Source: Rhizosaccharibacter radicis (lineage in GTDB: Bacteria; Pseudomonadota; Alphaproteobacteria; Acetobacterales; Acetobacteraceae). From it: 64,000 nt of DNA. The stretch covers positions 372,001 to 436,000 of the forward strand of contig JAMZEJ010000002.1 in assembly GCA_024508355.1 (NCBI GenBank), given 5' to 3'. The notes under the pieces were generated by a model. That model was not told the origin of the DNA. It was given only the letters and a program-made list of their open reading frames with translations, and did not search any database. Position numbers and translations under genes: made by a program. Shown in pieces: positions 7,315 through 15,859 of this stretch (its first letter is position 1; every line of letters begins with the position of its first letter).

Positions 7315-10107
7315 TCAGTCCGGCCGGTCCCCCGATTCCTCGAGCCGCAAAGGGCGGCCGCCCAGGCCGGCGAACAGGTCGGCGCGGCAGGTCAGCACCA
7401 CGATCTGCATCCGGGTCGCGGCCTCGCTCAGGATGTCGAACATGCGTTCGGCCCGGGCGCGGTCGGAGAATGCCAGCACGTCGTCGAGCACCAGCACCGC
7501 CGGCTGGCCGCCCTGCACCAGCATGTCGGCGAAGGCCAGCCGCGCCAGCACGGCGATCTGTTCCTGGGTGCCGTCGCTCAGCCGTTCGAACGGTTCCGCG
7601 TCGCCCGGTCCCGGCGTCGTGCCGAGACCGCTTCCCATGCTGCCCCCAGAACTGGCCCGGCGGTGCAGCGCGCGCACGCGGAAGCCGTCGTCCAGCTCCA
7701 CGGCGGCACCCGGCAGCAGGGCGCGCAGGAACGGCGTCATCCGCCCGGTCAGGGGTGCCAGATGGCGCTCCCGCGCGTCCCGCCCCGCCCGTTCCAGCGT
7801 GTCGCGCAGCAGCAGCAGCACGTCCGCTTCCCGCTTGAACGCCGCCACCTCGGCCCCGAGCGCGTCGCCCAGCCGTTCCTGCGCGTCCAGCGCCTCGTCC
7901 AGCCCGACGCCTTCCTCCTGCGCGATGCGGGTTTCCAGCCGGACGATGTCCTCGCGCAGGCGACCGGCGTTGTCGCGCCGGCTGGCGAGACGGGCTTCCA
8001 GCCGCTGGATCTGCGCGTCGCACATCGCCAGCGTGCCGGTGGGCGCGTCCGCTTCCAGCGCTTCCAGCCGGGCGCGGTCCGCCCGCCATCGTGCTTCGGC
8101 ATCCAGCCGCCGGCCGGCGAGCGTTTCGTCGTTCTCGAGGGTGCTGGCCGACGCGTCCTCGTCGCGCAGCCGGTCGCGACCGGCTTCCGCCCGCACCCGT
8201 TCCTCGCGCGCATCGCGCAGCAGTTCGGCCGCCAGCACCTGTTCCGCGTCCGGCGCCAGCAGCGCCCGCCGGGCCTCGGCGGCGCGCAGGCGGGCTTCCT
8301 CCAGCGCGCGCTCCGCCCGTGCCAGCGCCGCGCGCAGCGCCGCCGGATCGGCGGGTCCGGGCGATAGGTCGGATGACCGGTCCGGGGCGCCACCGGACGT
8401 CGCGGCCGGAGCCGCGTCCCCCACCGAAGCCGCCACCGAGGCCGCATGGACCCGGAGCGCCTCCAGTCCCGGGCGCAGGCCGCGCGCCGCATCGCCGGGC
8501 ACCAGGGCGGACAGTTGGCGCCTGGCCTCGTCCAGCGCGCGGCGCATCCGCTCGGCCTGGGCCACCGCCTCGTGCGCGGCGGCAGGATCCGCGGCCCCGA
8601 GCTCGTCCAGGAGCCCGCGCAGCGCCTCGCGCGCGTCGGCGACCGCGGCATGACGCTTGCCGGCCCCCGGCGCCGCAGGCGGGACGATGCGCACCTTGCC
8701 CACGCCCGCGATATGCAGCACCGCCGCCTCCGCGATCCGCAGCTCCGCCCCGGCCGGCACCGGCCTGCCATCCAGGGTCGCGTCCACGCCGGGCTCCAGC
8801 GCGAGCTGCAACAGGGTTCCGGCGCTGTCGGCCGCCAGAAGGGCCCGGCGCAGGGCCGCGTCGGCATCGTCGAGCGCCCGCAGCCGGTCTGGGGTGGCGC
8901 GAGCCAGCGGCATCAGCGCCGCGTCCAGCCGGGTCACCTCCGCAGCGGCGGCCTCCGCGATCCGCAACCGCTCCGCAAGGTCGCGCGCGGTGGCCCGGCG
9001 TTCCGCATCCGCCAGCGAGCGGGCGGCTTCCCCCGCCGCGCGCCCGGCCGCTTCCACGGCTTCCTGCGCCCGGTCGAACGCTTGCCGATCGCGGATCAGC
9101 GCCTGACGCGCCGCCTCGCTGCGGGCCCCGGCGGCGGCTTCCCGGCCGAGCGCCGCGTCCAGCGCCCGCTCGGCCGCCGCGAGCGCCTCGCGTCTGGCTC
9201 GCCGGCGCTCCTGTTCCGCCCTCGCATCCGCCACGGCGCGCTCGGACAGGGCGAGCGCGTTCGTGAGCGCCTGGATCCGCGTCTGGTGGGTCTGGATCCG
9301 TTCGCGCGCCGTGCGGGCGGCGGCCAGCGCGGTGTCGTCCTCGGCCGCGCCGGCCGGATCGGTTTCCCGGGCCAGGGTCAGGCGGTGCTCGACCAGCACC
9401 GCCAGATCGTCCGCCAGCCTCGCGCGCCGCTGTTGCAGCGCATCCGCCGCCCGGCGGGCGTCGTCCAGGGCCTCCAGCGCCGCCTTGTAGCGGCCGCGCG
9501 GGTTGTTGCGGCCGTCCAGCAGCGCCGCAAGGTCGGCCTGCACCGGACGCAGCAGGCGCATCACCTCGTTCTGGCCGGTGAGTTCCCCGAGTTCGGCATC
9601 CAGGCAGGCGGCAAGGCTGTTGCGCGCGCCTTCCCCGAGCTCCGCCTGCTGCAGCGAGGCGCCCTGCGTCACCAGCAACGCGCGCCAGATCGAGCCGGCA
9701 TCGCGGCCGTCGCGTCCCTTGGGCGGCGGCGGCAATCTCAGGAGGGCGGCCAGCTTCTCCTCGGCCTCGTCATTGTCCCAGGTGGCGCCGGCCCCCTGGA
9801 GCCGGGCGAAGGGCCGGCCGAGGAAACGCTTCTCGACCCGCCAACGATCGGCGCCGAGCTCGAACTCCGCGGCCACTAGGGGCGCCGCTCCGCCGCGCAG
9901 GGGGCGATGGCGCTCAATGGCGTCCGCCTTGGAACGGTGCGGGTCGAACAAGGCCGCGCGCAGGGCGGCGAGCAGGGTGGACTTGCCGAACTCGTTGGGG
10001 CCGCACAGCAGGTTGATGCCCGGACCGAGGCCCTGGAGACGCACCGGCCGGTCGAACCGGCGGAACTGGTGCAGCTCGAGCGACCGGAGGATCATCGGAG
10101 CGCTCAT
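7315..10107 (-). CDS. SbcC/Rad50-like ATPase (YhaN type)
   Basis: 930 residues. Walker A GPNEFGKS is at about 36-43, after LRSLELHQFRRFD. A long Ala/Arg/Glu-rich coiled-coil region follows (about 170-780). The ABC signature region FERLSDGTQEQIAVLARLAF and Walker B AVLVLDDVLAF are near the C-terminus. No CxxC zinc hook is present in the coil, as in YhaN and unlike Rad50/SbcC. The product should be the ATPase partner of the nuclease encoded just upstream, together processing DNA ends or hairpins. The start ATG at 10107 overlaps the nuclease stop in an ATGA and follows GGGGGAG, so the two genes are translationally coupled. Confidence 0.88.
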   Translation of the reverse strand: MSAPMILRSLELHQFRRFDRPVRLQGLGPGINLLCGPNEFGKSTLLAALRAALFDPHRSKADAIERHRPLRGGAAPLVAAEFELGADRWRVEKRFLGRPFARLQGAGATWDNDEAEEKLAALLRLPPPPKGRDGRDAGSIWRALLVTQGASLQQAELGEGARNSLAACLDAELGELTGQNEVMRLLRPVQADLAALLDGRNNPRGRYKAALEALDDARRAADALQQRRARLADDLAVLVEHRLTLARETDPAGAAEDDTALAAARTARERIQTHQTRIQALTNALALSERAVADARAEQERRRARREALAAAERALDAALGREAAAGARSEAARQALIRDRQAFDRAQEAVEAAGRAAGEAARSLADAERRATARDLAERLRIAEAAAAEVTRLDAALMPLARATPDRLRALDDADAALRRALLAADSAGTLLQLALEPGVDATLDGRPVPAGAELRIAEAAVLHIAGVGKVRIVPPAAPGAGKRHAAVADAREALRGLLDELGAADPAAAHEAVAQAERMRRALDEARRQLSALVPGDAARGLRPGLEALRVHAASVAASVGDAAPAATSGGAPDRSSDLSPGPADPAALRAALARAERALEEARLRAAEARRALLAPDAEQVLAAELLRDAREERVRAEAGRDRLRDEDASASTLENDETLAGRRLDAEARWRADRARLEALEADAPTGTLAMCDAQIQRLEARLASRRDNAGRLREDIVRLETRIAQEEGVGLDEALDAQERLGDALGAEVAAFKREADVLLLLRDTLERAGRDARERHLAPLTGRMTPFLRALLPGAAVELDDGFRVRALHRRASSGGSMGSGLGTTPGPGDAEPFERLSDGTQEQIAVLARLAFADMLVQGGQPAVLVLDDVLAFSDRARAERMFDILSEAATRMQIVVLTCRADLFAGLGGRPLRLEESGDRPD

Positions 10108-11288
10108 CGCCGGTTCTCCCCCGCCGCCCGCGTCCGCGGTTCGGCCGGCAGATGCTTGTGCAGCAGGTGCAGGCGCAGCAGGGCCGCGCGGGCGACGTCG
10201 CGCGCCGGATCGGCGGGATCGGCGGCCCGGGCCGCGAGCGACGCGCCGGCTTCCCGCAGCGCGGCGCTGTGGCCGATCTCCGCCAGCTCCCCATCCGCGG
10301 GTGCCAGTTCCAGCCGGTCGGCATCGAGCCGCAGCACCCGCAGCGCCGCGCCGACGCCGTCGCGGATGCGATCGTCGAAGGCCGCCCGCTCGCCCAGGGT
10401 GAGCGCGCCGGACACCCGCAGCCAGGCGAGCACGCGACTCGGGTCCTCCTCGTCGAGGGCGCGCAGCCTTCGTTCCAGCGCGTCCACGCCCGCGGCATCC
10501 GTCAGCACCGCGTCCTCGCGATGCCAGCTGAAACGCCCCACGCGATGCGGCACCACGACCGGCACCGCGCCCGCCCCATCGAGCGACACCACCAGGGCCG
10601 AGCCGCCCCCGTCGCCGCCGCGGTCGAACCCGTCCACCTCCGGCGTGCCGCTGTAGAAGCAGCGCGCGTCGACCGGACGCATCCCGTGCCAGTCGCCGAG
10701 CGCCAGATAGCCGAGCCCGGCGCGAGCGGCCCGGTCGAGGGCGATGAGGTTCGGCTGCGTCGCGGGATCGGAGCCGAAGGCACGGATGGAACCGTGCGCC
10801 AGGCCGACGCGCAGGGCGCCCTCGGGCGTGCCCATCCCGTCCATGGCCGCGGTGGGATCGCCGAAGGCGTGGCGGCGGCCGAGCGGTGCCGGCAGCAGCC
10901 ACACGCCGGCACCGGGCGCCTCCTCGTCCAGCCGGACGGCGCCCGGCGTCAGATGGGCGTGGACGTTGGAAGGCCAGCCATCGCGGTTCATGCGCTCCCA
11001 GGGGCCGCCGGGAGCGTCGGGATCGTGATTGCCCGGGATCAGGTGCCAGCACAGGTCCGGGAACTGGCGCATCCGTTCCACCGGCTGGCGCAGGGTGCGG
11101 AGCGAGGGCTGGGCCATGTCCCACACGTCGCCCGCCACCAGCACGTGGGCGCATCCCTCGGCCCGCGCGAGCCGGCCGAGCCGGACGATCACCTCCAGCC
11201 GCTCGTTCTGCAGCACCGCCAAGGTGTCGTCGTCGGCGAAGCGGAAGCTCTTGCCGATCTGCCAGTCCGACGTGTGCAGCCATCGCAT
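10104..11288 (-). CDS. SbcD/Mre11-like metallophosphoesterase nuclease (YhaO type)
   Basis: 394 residues. It has the calcineurin-like metal-binding motifs in order: LHTSDWQIGKSF at the N-terminus (D-W-Q where most family members have D-x-H), LVAGDVWD, LIPGNHDPDAPGG, then VGLAHGSI and LALGDWHGM. It is the nuclease half of a two-gene DNA end-processing complex with the ATPase at 7315-10107. I chose the ATG at 11288 (MRWLHTSDW) because it places the conserved strand at the N-terminus, as in the family; a GTG 24 nt upstream is in frame. It is divergent from the P450 gene, with 47 bp between start codons. Confidence 0.88.
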   Translation of the reverse strand: MRWLHTSDWQIGKSFRFADDDTLAVLQNERLEVIVRLGRLARAEGCAHVLVAGDVWDMAQPSLRTLRQPVERMRQFPDLCWHLIPGNHDPDAPGGPWERMNRDGWPSNVHAHLTPGAVRLDEEAPGAGVWLLPAPLGRRHAFGDPTAAMDGMGTPEGALRVGLAHGSIRAFGSDPATQPNLIALDRAARAGLGYLALGDWHGMRPVDARCFYSGTPEVDGFDRGGDGGGSALVVSLDGAGAVPVVVPHRVGRFSWHREDAVLTDAAGVDALERRLRALDEEDPSRVLAWLRVSGALTLGERAAFDDRIRDGVGAALRVLRLDADRLELAPADGELAEIGHSAALREAGASLAARAADPADPARDVARAALLRLHLLHKHLPAEPRTRAAGENRR

Positions 11289-11335
11289 GGACCGCAGTAT
11301 CGGCGATGGCACCGGGATGCGGCAAACTGGTCGGC

Positions 11336-12577
11336 ATGATTCCCGAGTCGCGCCGCCTGGAGCTTTCGCCCAGGCACCCCGCCTTCGTGCAGGATCCGTA
11401 CGGAGCCTACGCGACCATCCATCGCCGCGGCGGCCTGTTGTGGTGGGCCGAGTACGGCCACTGGTGCGCGTTCGACCACCGCACCGTGTCGGCGCTGCTG
11501 CGCGACCGGCGCTTCGGCCGCGAGGTGCTGCACGTCGCGACGCGCGAGCAGCTAGGCTGGGAAGAGGTGCCGGCGCACCTGAAGCCGTTCTACGACGTGG
11601 ACGGTTCCACCATGCTGGAACGCGAGCCGCCGGTGCATACCCGCCTGCGCGGACTGGTGAACCGCGCCTTCGTGTCGCGGCAGATCGAGCGGCTGCGGCC
11701 GGAGATCGAGGCGCTCGCCCACCGGCTGATCGACGCGGTGGAGGCCGGTCGGCGGATGGAGCTGATCGAGCAGTTCGCGACGCCGATCCCGGTGGCGGTC
11801 ATCGCCGGGCTGCTGGGCGTCCCGGTGGCGGAAGCGCCGAGGCTGCTGGACTGGTCGCACCGCATGGTGGCGATGTACCGGTTCGGCCGCACCCGCGCGG
11901 ACGAGGACGCGGCGGTGGCGGCGACCGCCGAGTTCGTCCGCTTCCTGCGGGACCTGCTGGCGGAACGCCGGGCGGTTCCGGGCGAGGACCTGATCTCCAC
12001 CCTGCTGGCGGCGCGGGACGGCAGTGACCGGCTGAGCGAGGACGAGTTGGTCGGCACCTGCATCCTGCTGCTCAACGCGGGGCACGAGGCGACCGTGCAC
12101 GCGATCGGCAACGGGATGCTGTCGTGGCTGCGCTCGGAACGCGATCCCGCCGCCTGCTTCGCGGACCCGGCCCGCACGGAAGCGACGGTGGAGGAGATGC
12201 TGAGGCACGACACGCCGCTGCACCTGTTCACCCGCTACGCGCTGGAACCGCTGATGCTGCCCGACGGCGCCGGAGGCGAGGCACGCTTCGCGGTGGGCGA
12301 CCGGATCGGGCTGGTGCTGGGCGCGGCCAACCGAGACCCGGCGGTGTTCGCCGAACCGGACCGCTTCGACCCGGACCGGGAGCGCCGCCCGCACGCGAGC
12401 TTCGGCGGCGGCATTCATTTCTGCATCGGCGCCCCGCTGGCCCGGCTGGAGATGCAGGTGGCGCTGCCGATCCTGGTGCGGCGGCTGCCCGGCCTGCGCC
12501 TCGCGGAGGAACCGCGCTTCGCGGACAGCTTCCATTTCCGGGGGCTGGAACGGCTGGAACTGGAGTGGGGGTCGTGA
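11336..12577 (+). CDS. Cytochrome P450
   Basis: 413 residues, the usual size for soluble bacterial class I P450s. The I-helix oxygen-binding stretch LLLNAGHEATVHAIGNG is at about 244-260 and the ExxR motif (EMLR) at 287-290. The heme-binding loop FGGGIHFCIGAPLARLE has the proximal cysteine at about 363. It has no membrane anchor and no fused reductase, so it needs an external ferredoxin and reductase; none is encoded nearby. The substrate is unknown. Its stop codon overlaps the GTG of trmO (GTGA), suggesting co-transcription with a tRNA-modification gene that has no obvious functional link. Confidence 0.93.
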   Translation: MIPESRRLELSPRHPAFVQDPYGAYATIHRRGGLLWWAEYGHWCAFDHRTVSALLRDRRFGREVLHVATREQLGWEEVPAHLKPFYDVDGSTMLEREPPVHTRLRGLVNRAFVSRQIERLRPEIEALAHRLIDAVEAGRRMELIEQFATPIPVAVIAGLLGVPVAEAPRLLDWSHRMVAMYRFGRTRADEDAAVAATAEFVRFLRDLLAERRAVPGEDLISTLLAARDGSDRLSEDELVGTCILLLNAGHEATVHAIGNGMLSWLRSERDPAACFADPARTEATVEEMLRHDTPLHLFTRYALEPLMLPDGAGGEARFAVGDRIGLVLGAANRDPAVFAEPDRFDPDRERRPHASFGGGIHFCIGAPLARLEMQVALPILVRRLPGLRLAEEPRFADSFHFRGLERLELEWGS

Positions 12578-13041
12578 AGGACTCCATCGCGATGCAGCCC
12601 ATCGCCCATGTTCGCGGCGGCAGGACCGGCATGGAAGACGATGGATGGGGCGCGAACCGGGTCCGGATCGAGCTCGATGCCGCCCGGTTCACGGCCGCCG
12701 CCCTGACAGGCCTCGATGGCTTCAGCCACGCGGGGATCCTGTTCCTGTTCCACGCGGTGCGGCAGGAAACGGTGTTCGCTGAGGAACGCCGTCCGCGAGG
12801 CAACCCAGAATGGCCCCGCGTTGGGATCTTCGCTCAGCGCAACAAGGATCGACCCAACAGGCTCGGCGCGACGATCTGCCGGATCGTGGCGGTTGAAGGA
12901 ACGGTTCTGATCGTGGAAGGACTGGATGCCATCGACGGCACGCCGGTGCTCGACATCAAGCCGGTGATGCGCGGCTTCCTGCCGCGCGGCGATGTGCGAC
13001 AGCCGTCCTGGGCGGACGCGCTGATGGAGAATTACTGGTGA
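12574..13041 (+). CDS. trmO: tRNA (N6-threonylcarbamoyladenosine37-N6)-methyltransferase TrmO family
   Basis: 155 residues with a TsaA/TrmO-type beta-barrel domain. Visible family blocks are GFSHAGILFLFHAVRQE, then GIFAQRNKDRPNRLGATICRI (the SAM-binding RxxxRPNxxG region), and LDIKPVM near the C-terminus. The enzyme methylates t6A37 of tRNAs reading ACY codons. I chose the GTG at 12574 because it overlaps the P450 stop and follows GGAGTGGGGG; the ATG at 12592 is an alternative. This is the short single-domain form, without the C-terminal extension of the E. coli protein. Confidence 0.85.
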   Translation: MKDSIAMQPIAHVRGGRTGMEDDGWGANRVRIELDAARFTAAALTGLDGFSHAGILFLFHAVRQETVFAEERRPRGNPEWPRVGIFAQRNKDRPNRLGATICRIVAVEGTVLIVEGLDAIDGTPVLDIKPVMRGFLPRGDVRQPSWADALMENYW

Positions 13042-13042
13042 C

Positions 13043-13058
13043 GCCCGGCCTGCCGGGC
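13043..13058. terminator. Hairpin between convergent genes
   Basis: GCCCGG and CCGGGC pair perfectly around a CCTG loop, starting one base after the trmO stop codon and ahead of the convergent small gene's stop. There is no U-tract on either strand. Confidence 0.4.
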
Positions 13059-13067
13059 ATCAGCCCA

Positions 13068-13289
13068 TCATCGCCGTGACCACACCATCGCACCGCCCAC
13101 GATCCCCGCAGCGGCCGCGAGCCCCAGCATTCCCACCGGGTTGCGTCTCATGACGACAGCGACCTTTTCCAACGCGCCCTCGACGGCACCGGCGCTGTCG
13201 ATCAGCACGGGGATCATCCGCTGGTCCAGCGCCCGCTTGAGGGGACCTGGACCCTTGGGCACATGCAGCATGTAGCTCGGCTTGACCAT
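13068..13289 (-). CDS. Small single-span membrane protein, function unknown
   Basis: 73 residues. The N-terminus is basic (MVKPSYMLHVPKGPGPLKRAL) and a C-terminal hydrophobic segment (PVGMLGLAAAAGIVGGAMVW) is followed by SRR, giving one transmembrane helix. GAGGA lies 9 nt before the ATG at 13289 and only 1 nt before an upstream ATG at 13298, which decides the start. I recognise no family. It is divergent from the YdeP-type gene and convergent with trmO. Confidence 0.6.
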   Translation of the reverse strand: MVKPSYMLHVPKGPGPLKRALDQRMIPVLIDSAGAVEGALEKVAVVMRRNPVGMLGLAAAAGIVGGAMVWSRR

Positions 13290-13411
13290 GGCGCGCATTC
13301 CTCGGCCGGCTCGGCGACCCGGCGGGGGCGCTCAACAACGCGGCATCGGGAGGCAACGCGGGGGACGGGAGATTGTTGTTCTCCTGATTCCTCCTCCAGG
13401 AGCACCGTTCC

Positions 13412-15712
13412 ATGAGCCGCACCCCATCCTTCGAGCCTTACGAGGGGCCGGCCGGCGGCTGGGGCTCCGCTCGCTCGCTCGGCAACATCCTGCGCCGGGA
13501 AGGCGTGCCTGCCTCCGGCACGCTCGTGCTGGGACGGCAGAACAAGGTGGACGGATTCCAGTGCGTGAGCTGCGCCTGGGTCAAGCCGGCCAAGCCGCTG
13601 CCGTTCGAGTTCTGCGAGAACGGCGCCAAGGCGACAGCCTGGGAGATCACCTCGCATCGCTGCGAACCGGCGTTCTTCGCCAAGCATACGGTTTCCGAGC
13701 TGCTGGGTTGGGATGATTACCACCTGGAACAGGTCGGCCGCCTCACCCACCCGATGCGCTACGACGCGGCCAGCGACAAGTACGTGCCGGTGTCATGGGG
13801 CAAGGCGGTGCGGGAGATCGGCCAAACCCTGCGCGCGCTCCCGGACCGCCGCAACGTGGTGTTCTATTCCTCGGGGCGCACCTCCAACGAGGCAAGCTAC
13901 CTCTACGGGCTGTTCGCCCGGCTGTACGGCAACAACAACCTGCCCGACAGCTCCAACATGTGCCACGAGACCACGTCGGTGGCGCTGCCACCCGCGATCG
14001 GGGTGCCCGTCGGCACCGTGGCGCTGGACGATTTCGCCAAGACGGACTGCATCCTGTTCTTCGGCCAGAACCCGGGCTCCAACAGCCCGCGCATGCTGCA
14101 TCCAATGCAGGAAGCCGCCGAGCGCGGCGTGCCGATCATCGCCTACAACCCGCTCCGCGAGCGGGGGCTGGAGCGCTTCACCAATCCCCAGTCGCCCACC
14201 GAGATGCTGACGCATCACGAGACGAAGCTCGCCTCGCAGTACCACCAGGTGAAGGCGGGTGGCGACCTCGCGGCGCTGACCGGCATCTGCCTGGCGGTGC
14301 TGGAGATGGAGGACCATGCGAAGCAGGCACGCCTGCCGCCGGTGCTGGATCACGATTTCATCGACACGCACACGCACGGCTTCGGCGACTTCCTGGGCTG
14401 GCTCCGCACACAGGGCTGGGCGGAGCTGGAGCGCCGCTCGGGCCTGTCGCGCAGCGCGATGACCGCCACCGCCGAGGTCTATGCCCGTTCCAAGGCCACG
14501 ATCGGCATCTACGGCATGGGCCTCACCCAGCATCGCGCCGGGGTGGAGACGGTGCAGATGCTGGTGAACCTGCTGCTGATGCGCGGCAATATCGGCCGCG
14601 ACGGCGCCGGCATCTGCCCGGTGCGGGGCCATTCCAACGTGCAGGGCCAGCGCACGGTGGGGATCACCGAGAAACCCGAGCTGGTGCCGATGGACCGGCT
14701 GGCCAAGCAGTACGGCTTCGAGCCGCCGCGAGAGACCGGGCTCAACACCGTGGAGGCCTGCGAGAAGATCCTCGCCCGGGAGGTCCCCGCCTTCATCATG
14801 CTGGGAGGCAACTTCGTCCGCGCGATCCCCGATCGCGGACAGATGGAACCCGCCTGGCGCGAAATCGGGCTGACGGTGAACATCGCCACCAAGCTCAACC
14901 GTTCGCAGCTCGTGCCGGGCCGGATCAGCTACATCCTGCCGGTGCTGGGACGTATCGAGCAGGATGTGCAGAACGGCCCGCAATCCACCTCGATGGAAGA
15001 CAGCACCGGCTGCATCCACGGCTCGCGCGGCGTCCGCAAGCCGGCGTCGCCGCACCTGATCAGCGAGACCCGGCTCGTCTGCGAGATCGCGGAGGCGACC
15101 CTGGAGTCCAACCCGCTGACGCCGTGGAAGGACTGGGCCTCGGACTACCGGCTGATCCGGAAATCGATCGGCGAAACCTATCCGGAGATCTTCTTCGACT
15201 ACGACCAGCGCATGTGGGAGCCGGGCGGCTTCCAGCGTCCGCTGCCGGCGCGCCACCGCGAGTGGAAGACCGAGAACGGCAAGGCGAACTTCATTACGCC
15301 GAAGGGCCTGGCAGAGGACAAGGACATGCCCGAGCCGGACGAGGATGCGCTGCGGCTGATCACGCTGCGGTCCAACGACCAGTTCAATACCACCGTCTAC
15401 GGCTATACCGACCGCTTCCGCGGCATCCGCGGCACCCGCGACGTGGTGCTGATGAACCGGAGCGACATCGCCCGGCTCGGTCTCTCGGAAGGCGACAGGA
15501 TCGGGCTGCGCACCGCCTCGAAGCGCGACGACGTGCGGCGCGAGCTGGGAGGCCTGACCGTCGTGCCCTATGATATCCCGGCCGGGTGCATCGGGGCCTA
15601 TTATCCGGAAGCGAACGTGCTGCTGCCGATCTGGCACTACGCCGAGGGCAGCAAGACGCCGGCCGCGAAATCGGTCCCGGTTCATGTGTATCGCGGGCCT
15701 GCGGCGGCCTGA
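13412..15712 (+). CDS. ydeP: FdhF/YdeP-family molybdopterin oxidoreductase
   Basis: 766 residues, matching YdeP (about 760). The N-terminal part has the Cys-containing block QCVSCAWVKP followed by FEFCENGAKATAWE, typical of this formate-dehydrogenase-like subfamily. Molybdopterin-domain landmarks are FYSSGRTSNEASYLYG, DSSNMCHETTSVAL (the Cys could ligate Mo), FFGQNPGSNSPRM and GHSNVQGQRTVGI. The C-terminal dinucleotide-binding-like domain contains RSNDQFNTTVYGY. The enzyme is presumably a cytoplasmic Mo-bisMGD oxidoreductase; YdeP is linked to acid resistance in enteric bacteria but its substrate is unknown. It begins about 120 bp from the divergent small gene, after CAGGAG, and ends in a terminator-like hairpin shared with the porin gene. 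Confidence 0.92.
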   Translation: MSRTPSFEPYEGPAGGWGSARSLGNILRREGVPASGTLVLGRQNKVDGFQCVSCAWVKPAKPLPFEFCENGAKATAWEITSHRCEPAFFAKHTVSELLGWDDYHLEQVGRLTHPMRYDAASDKYVPVSWGKAVREIGQTLRALPDRRNVVFYSSGRTSNEASYLYGLFARLYGNNNLPDSSNMCHETTSVALPPAIGVPVGTVALDDFAKTDCILFFGQNPGSNSPRMLHPMQEAAERGVPIIAYNPLRERGLERFTNPQSPTEMLTHHETKLASQYHQVKAGGDLAALTGICLAVLEMEDHAKQARLPPVLDHDFIDTHTHGFGDFLGWLRTQGWAELERRSGLSRSAMTATAEVYARSKATIGIYGMGLTQHRAGVETVQMLVNLLLMRGNIGRDGAGICPVRGHSNVQGQRTVGITEKPELVPMDRLAKQYGFEPPRETGLNTVEACEKILAREVPAFIMLGGNFVRAIPDRGQMEPAWREIGLTVNIATKLNRSQLVPGRISYILPVLGRIEQDVQNGPQSTSMEDSTGCIHGSRGVRKPASPHLISETRLVCEIAEATLESNPLTPWKDWASDYRLIRKSIGETYPEIFFDYDQRMWEPGGFQRPLPARHREWKTENGKANFITPKGLAEDKDMPEPDEDALRLITLRSNDQFNTTVYGYTDRFRGIRGTRDVVLMNRSDIARLGLSEGDRIGLRTASKRDDVRRELGGLTVVPYDIPAGCIGAYYPEANVLLPIWHYAEGSKTPAAKSVPVHVYRGPAAA

Positions 15713-15824
15713 GCGGGACGGCCCCGGGTGCGTCGCGTTCCCGTCGCCAGCCGGCGCGGGATCTTCGAGCCTGCCGCGCTGGGTTCCGCCCCCGGATGAA
15801 GGGGCGCCGCTCGGGATGAGCTGA

Positions 15825-15853
15825 TCCGGCGGAACCGCGATCGTTCCGCCGGA
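15825..15853. terminator. Perfect 11-bp hairpin between ydeP and porin genes
   Basis: TCCGGCGGAAC (15825-15835) is the exact reverse complement of GTTCCGCCGGA (15843-15853), with a 7-nt loop. It sits 7 bp beyond the porin stop codon and about 110 bp after the ydeP stop, so it can end transcription from both directions. No U-tract is seen. Confidence 0.6.
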
Positions 15854-15859
15854 GATGGT

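Noticed and set aside
7279..7318. CTGATCC/GGATCAG inverted repeat spanning the stops of the DUF4239 and ATPase genes
   Set aside because: The loop is 26 nt and the arms coincide with the two TGA stop codons, so the symmetry is partly forced by the convergent stops.
7315..11337. A 1340-residue frame joining the SbcC-like ATPase to upstream sequence
   Set aside because: Residues before MSAPMILRSL are an out-of-frame reading of the nuclease gene; the ATPase start at 10107 has a strong ribosome binding site.
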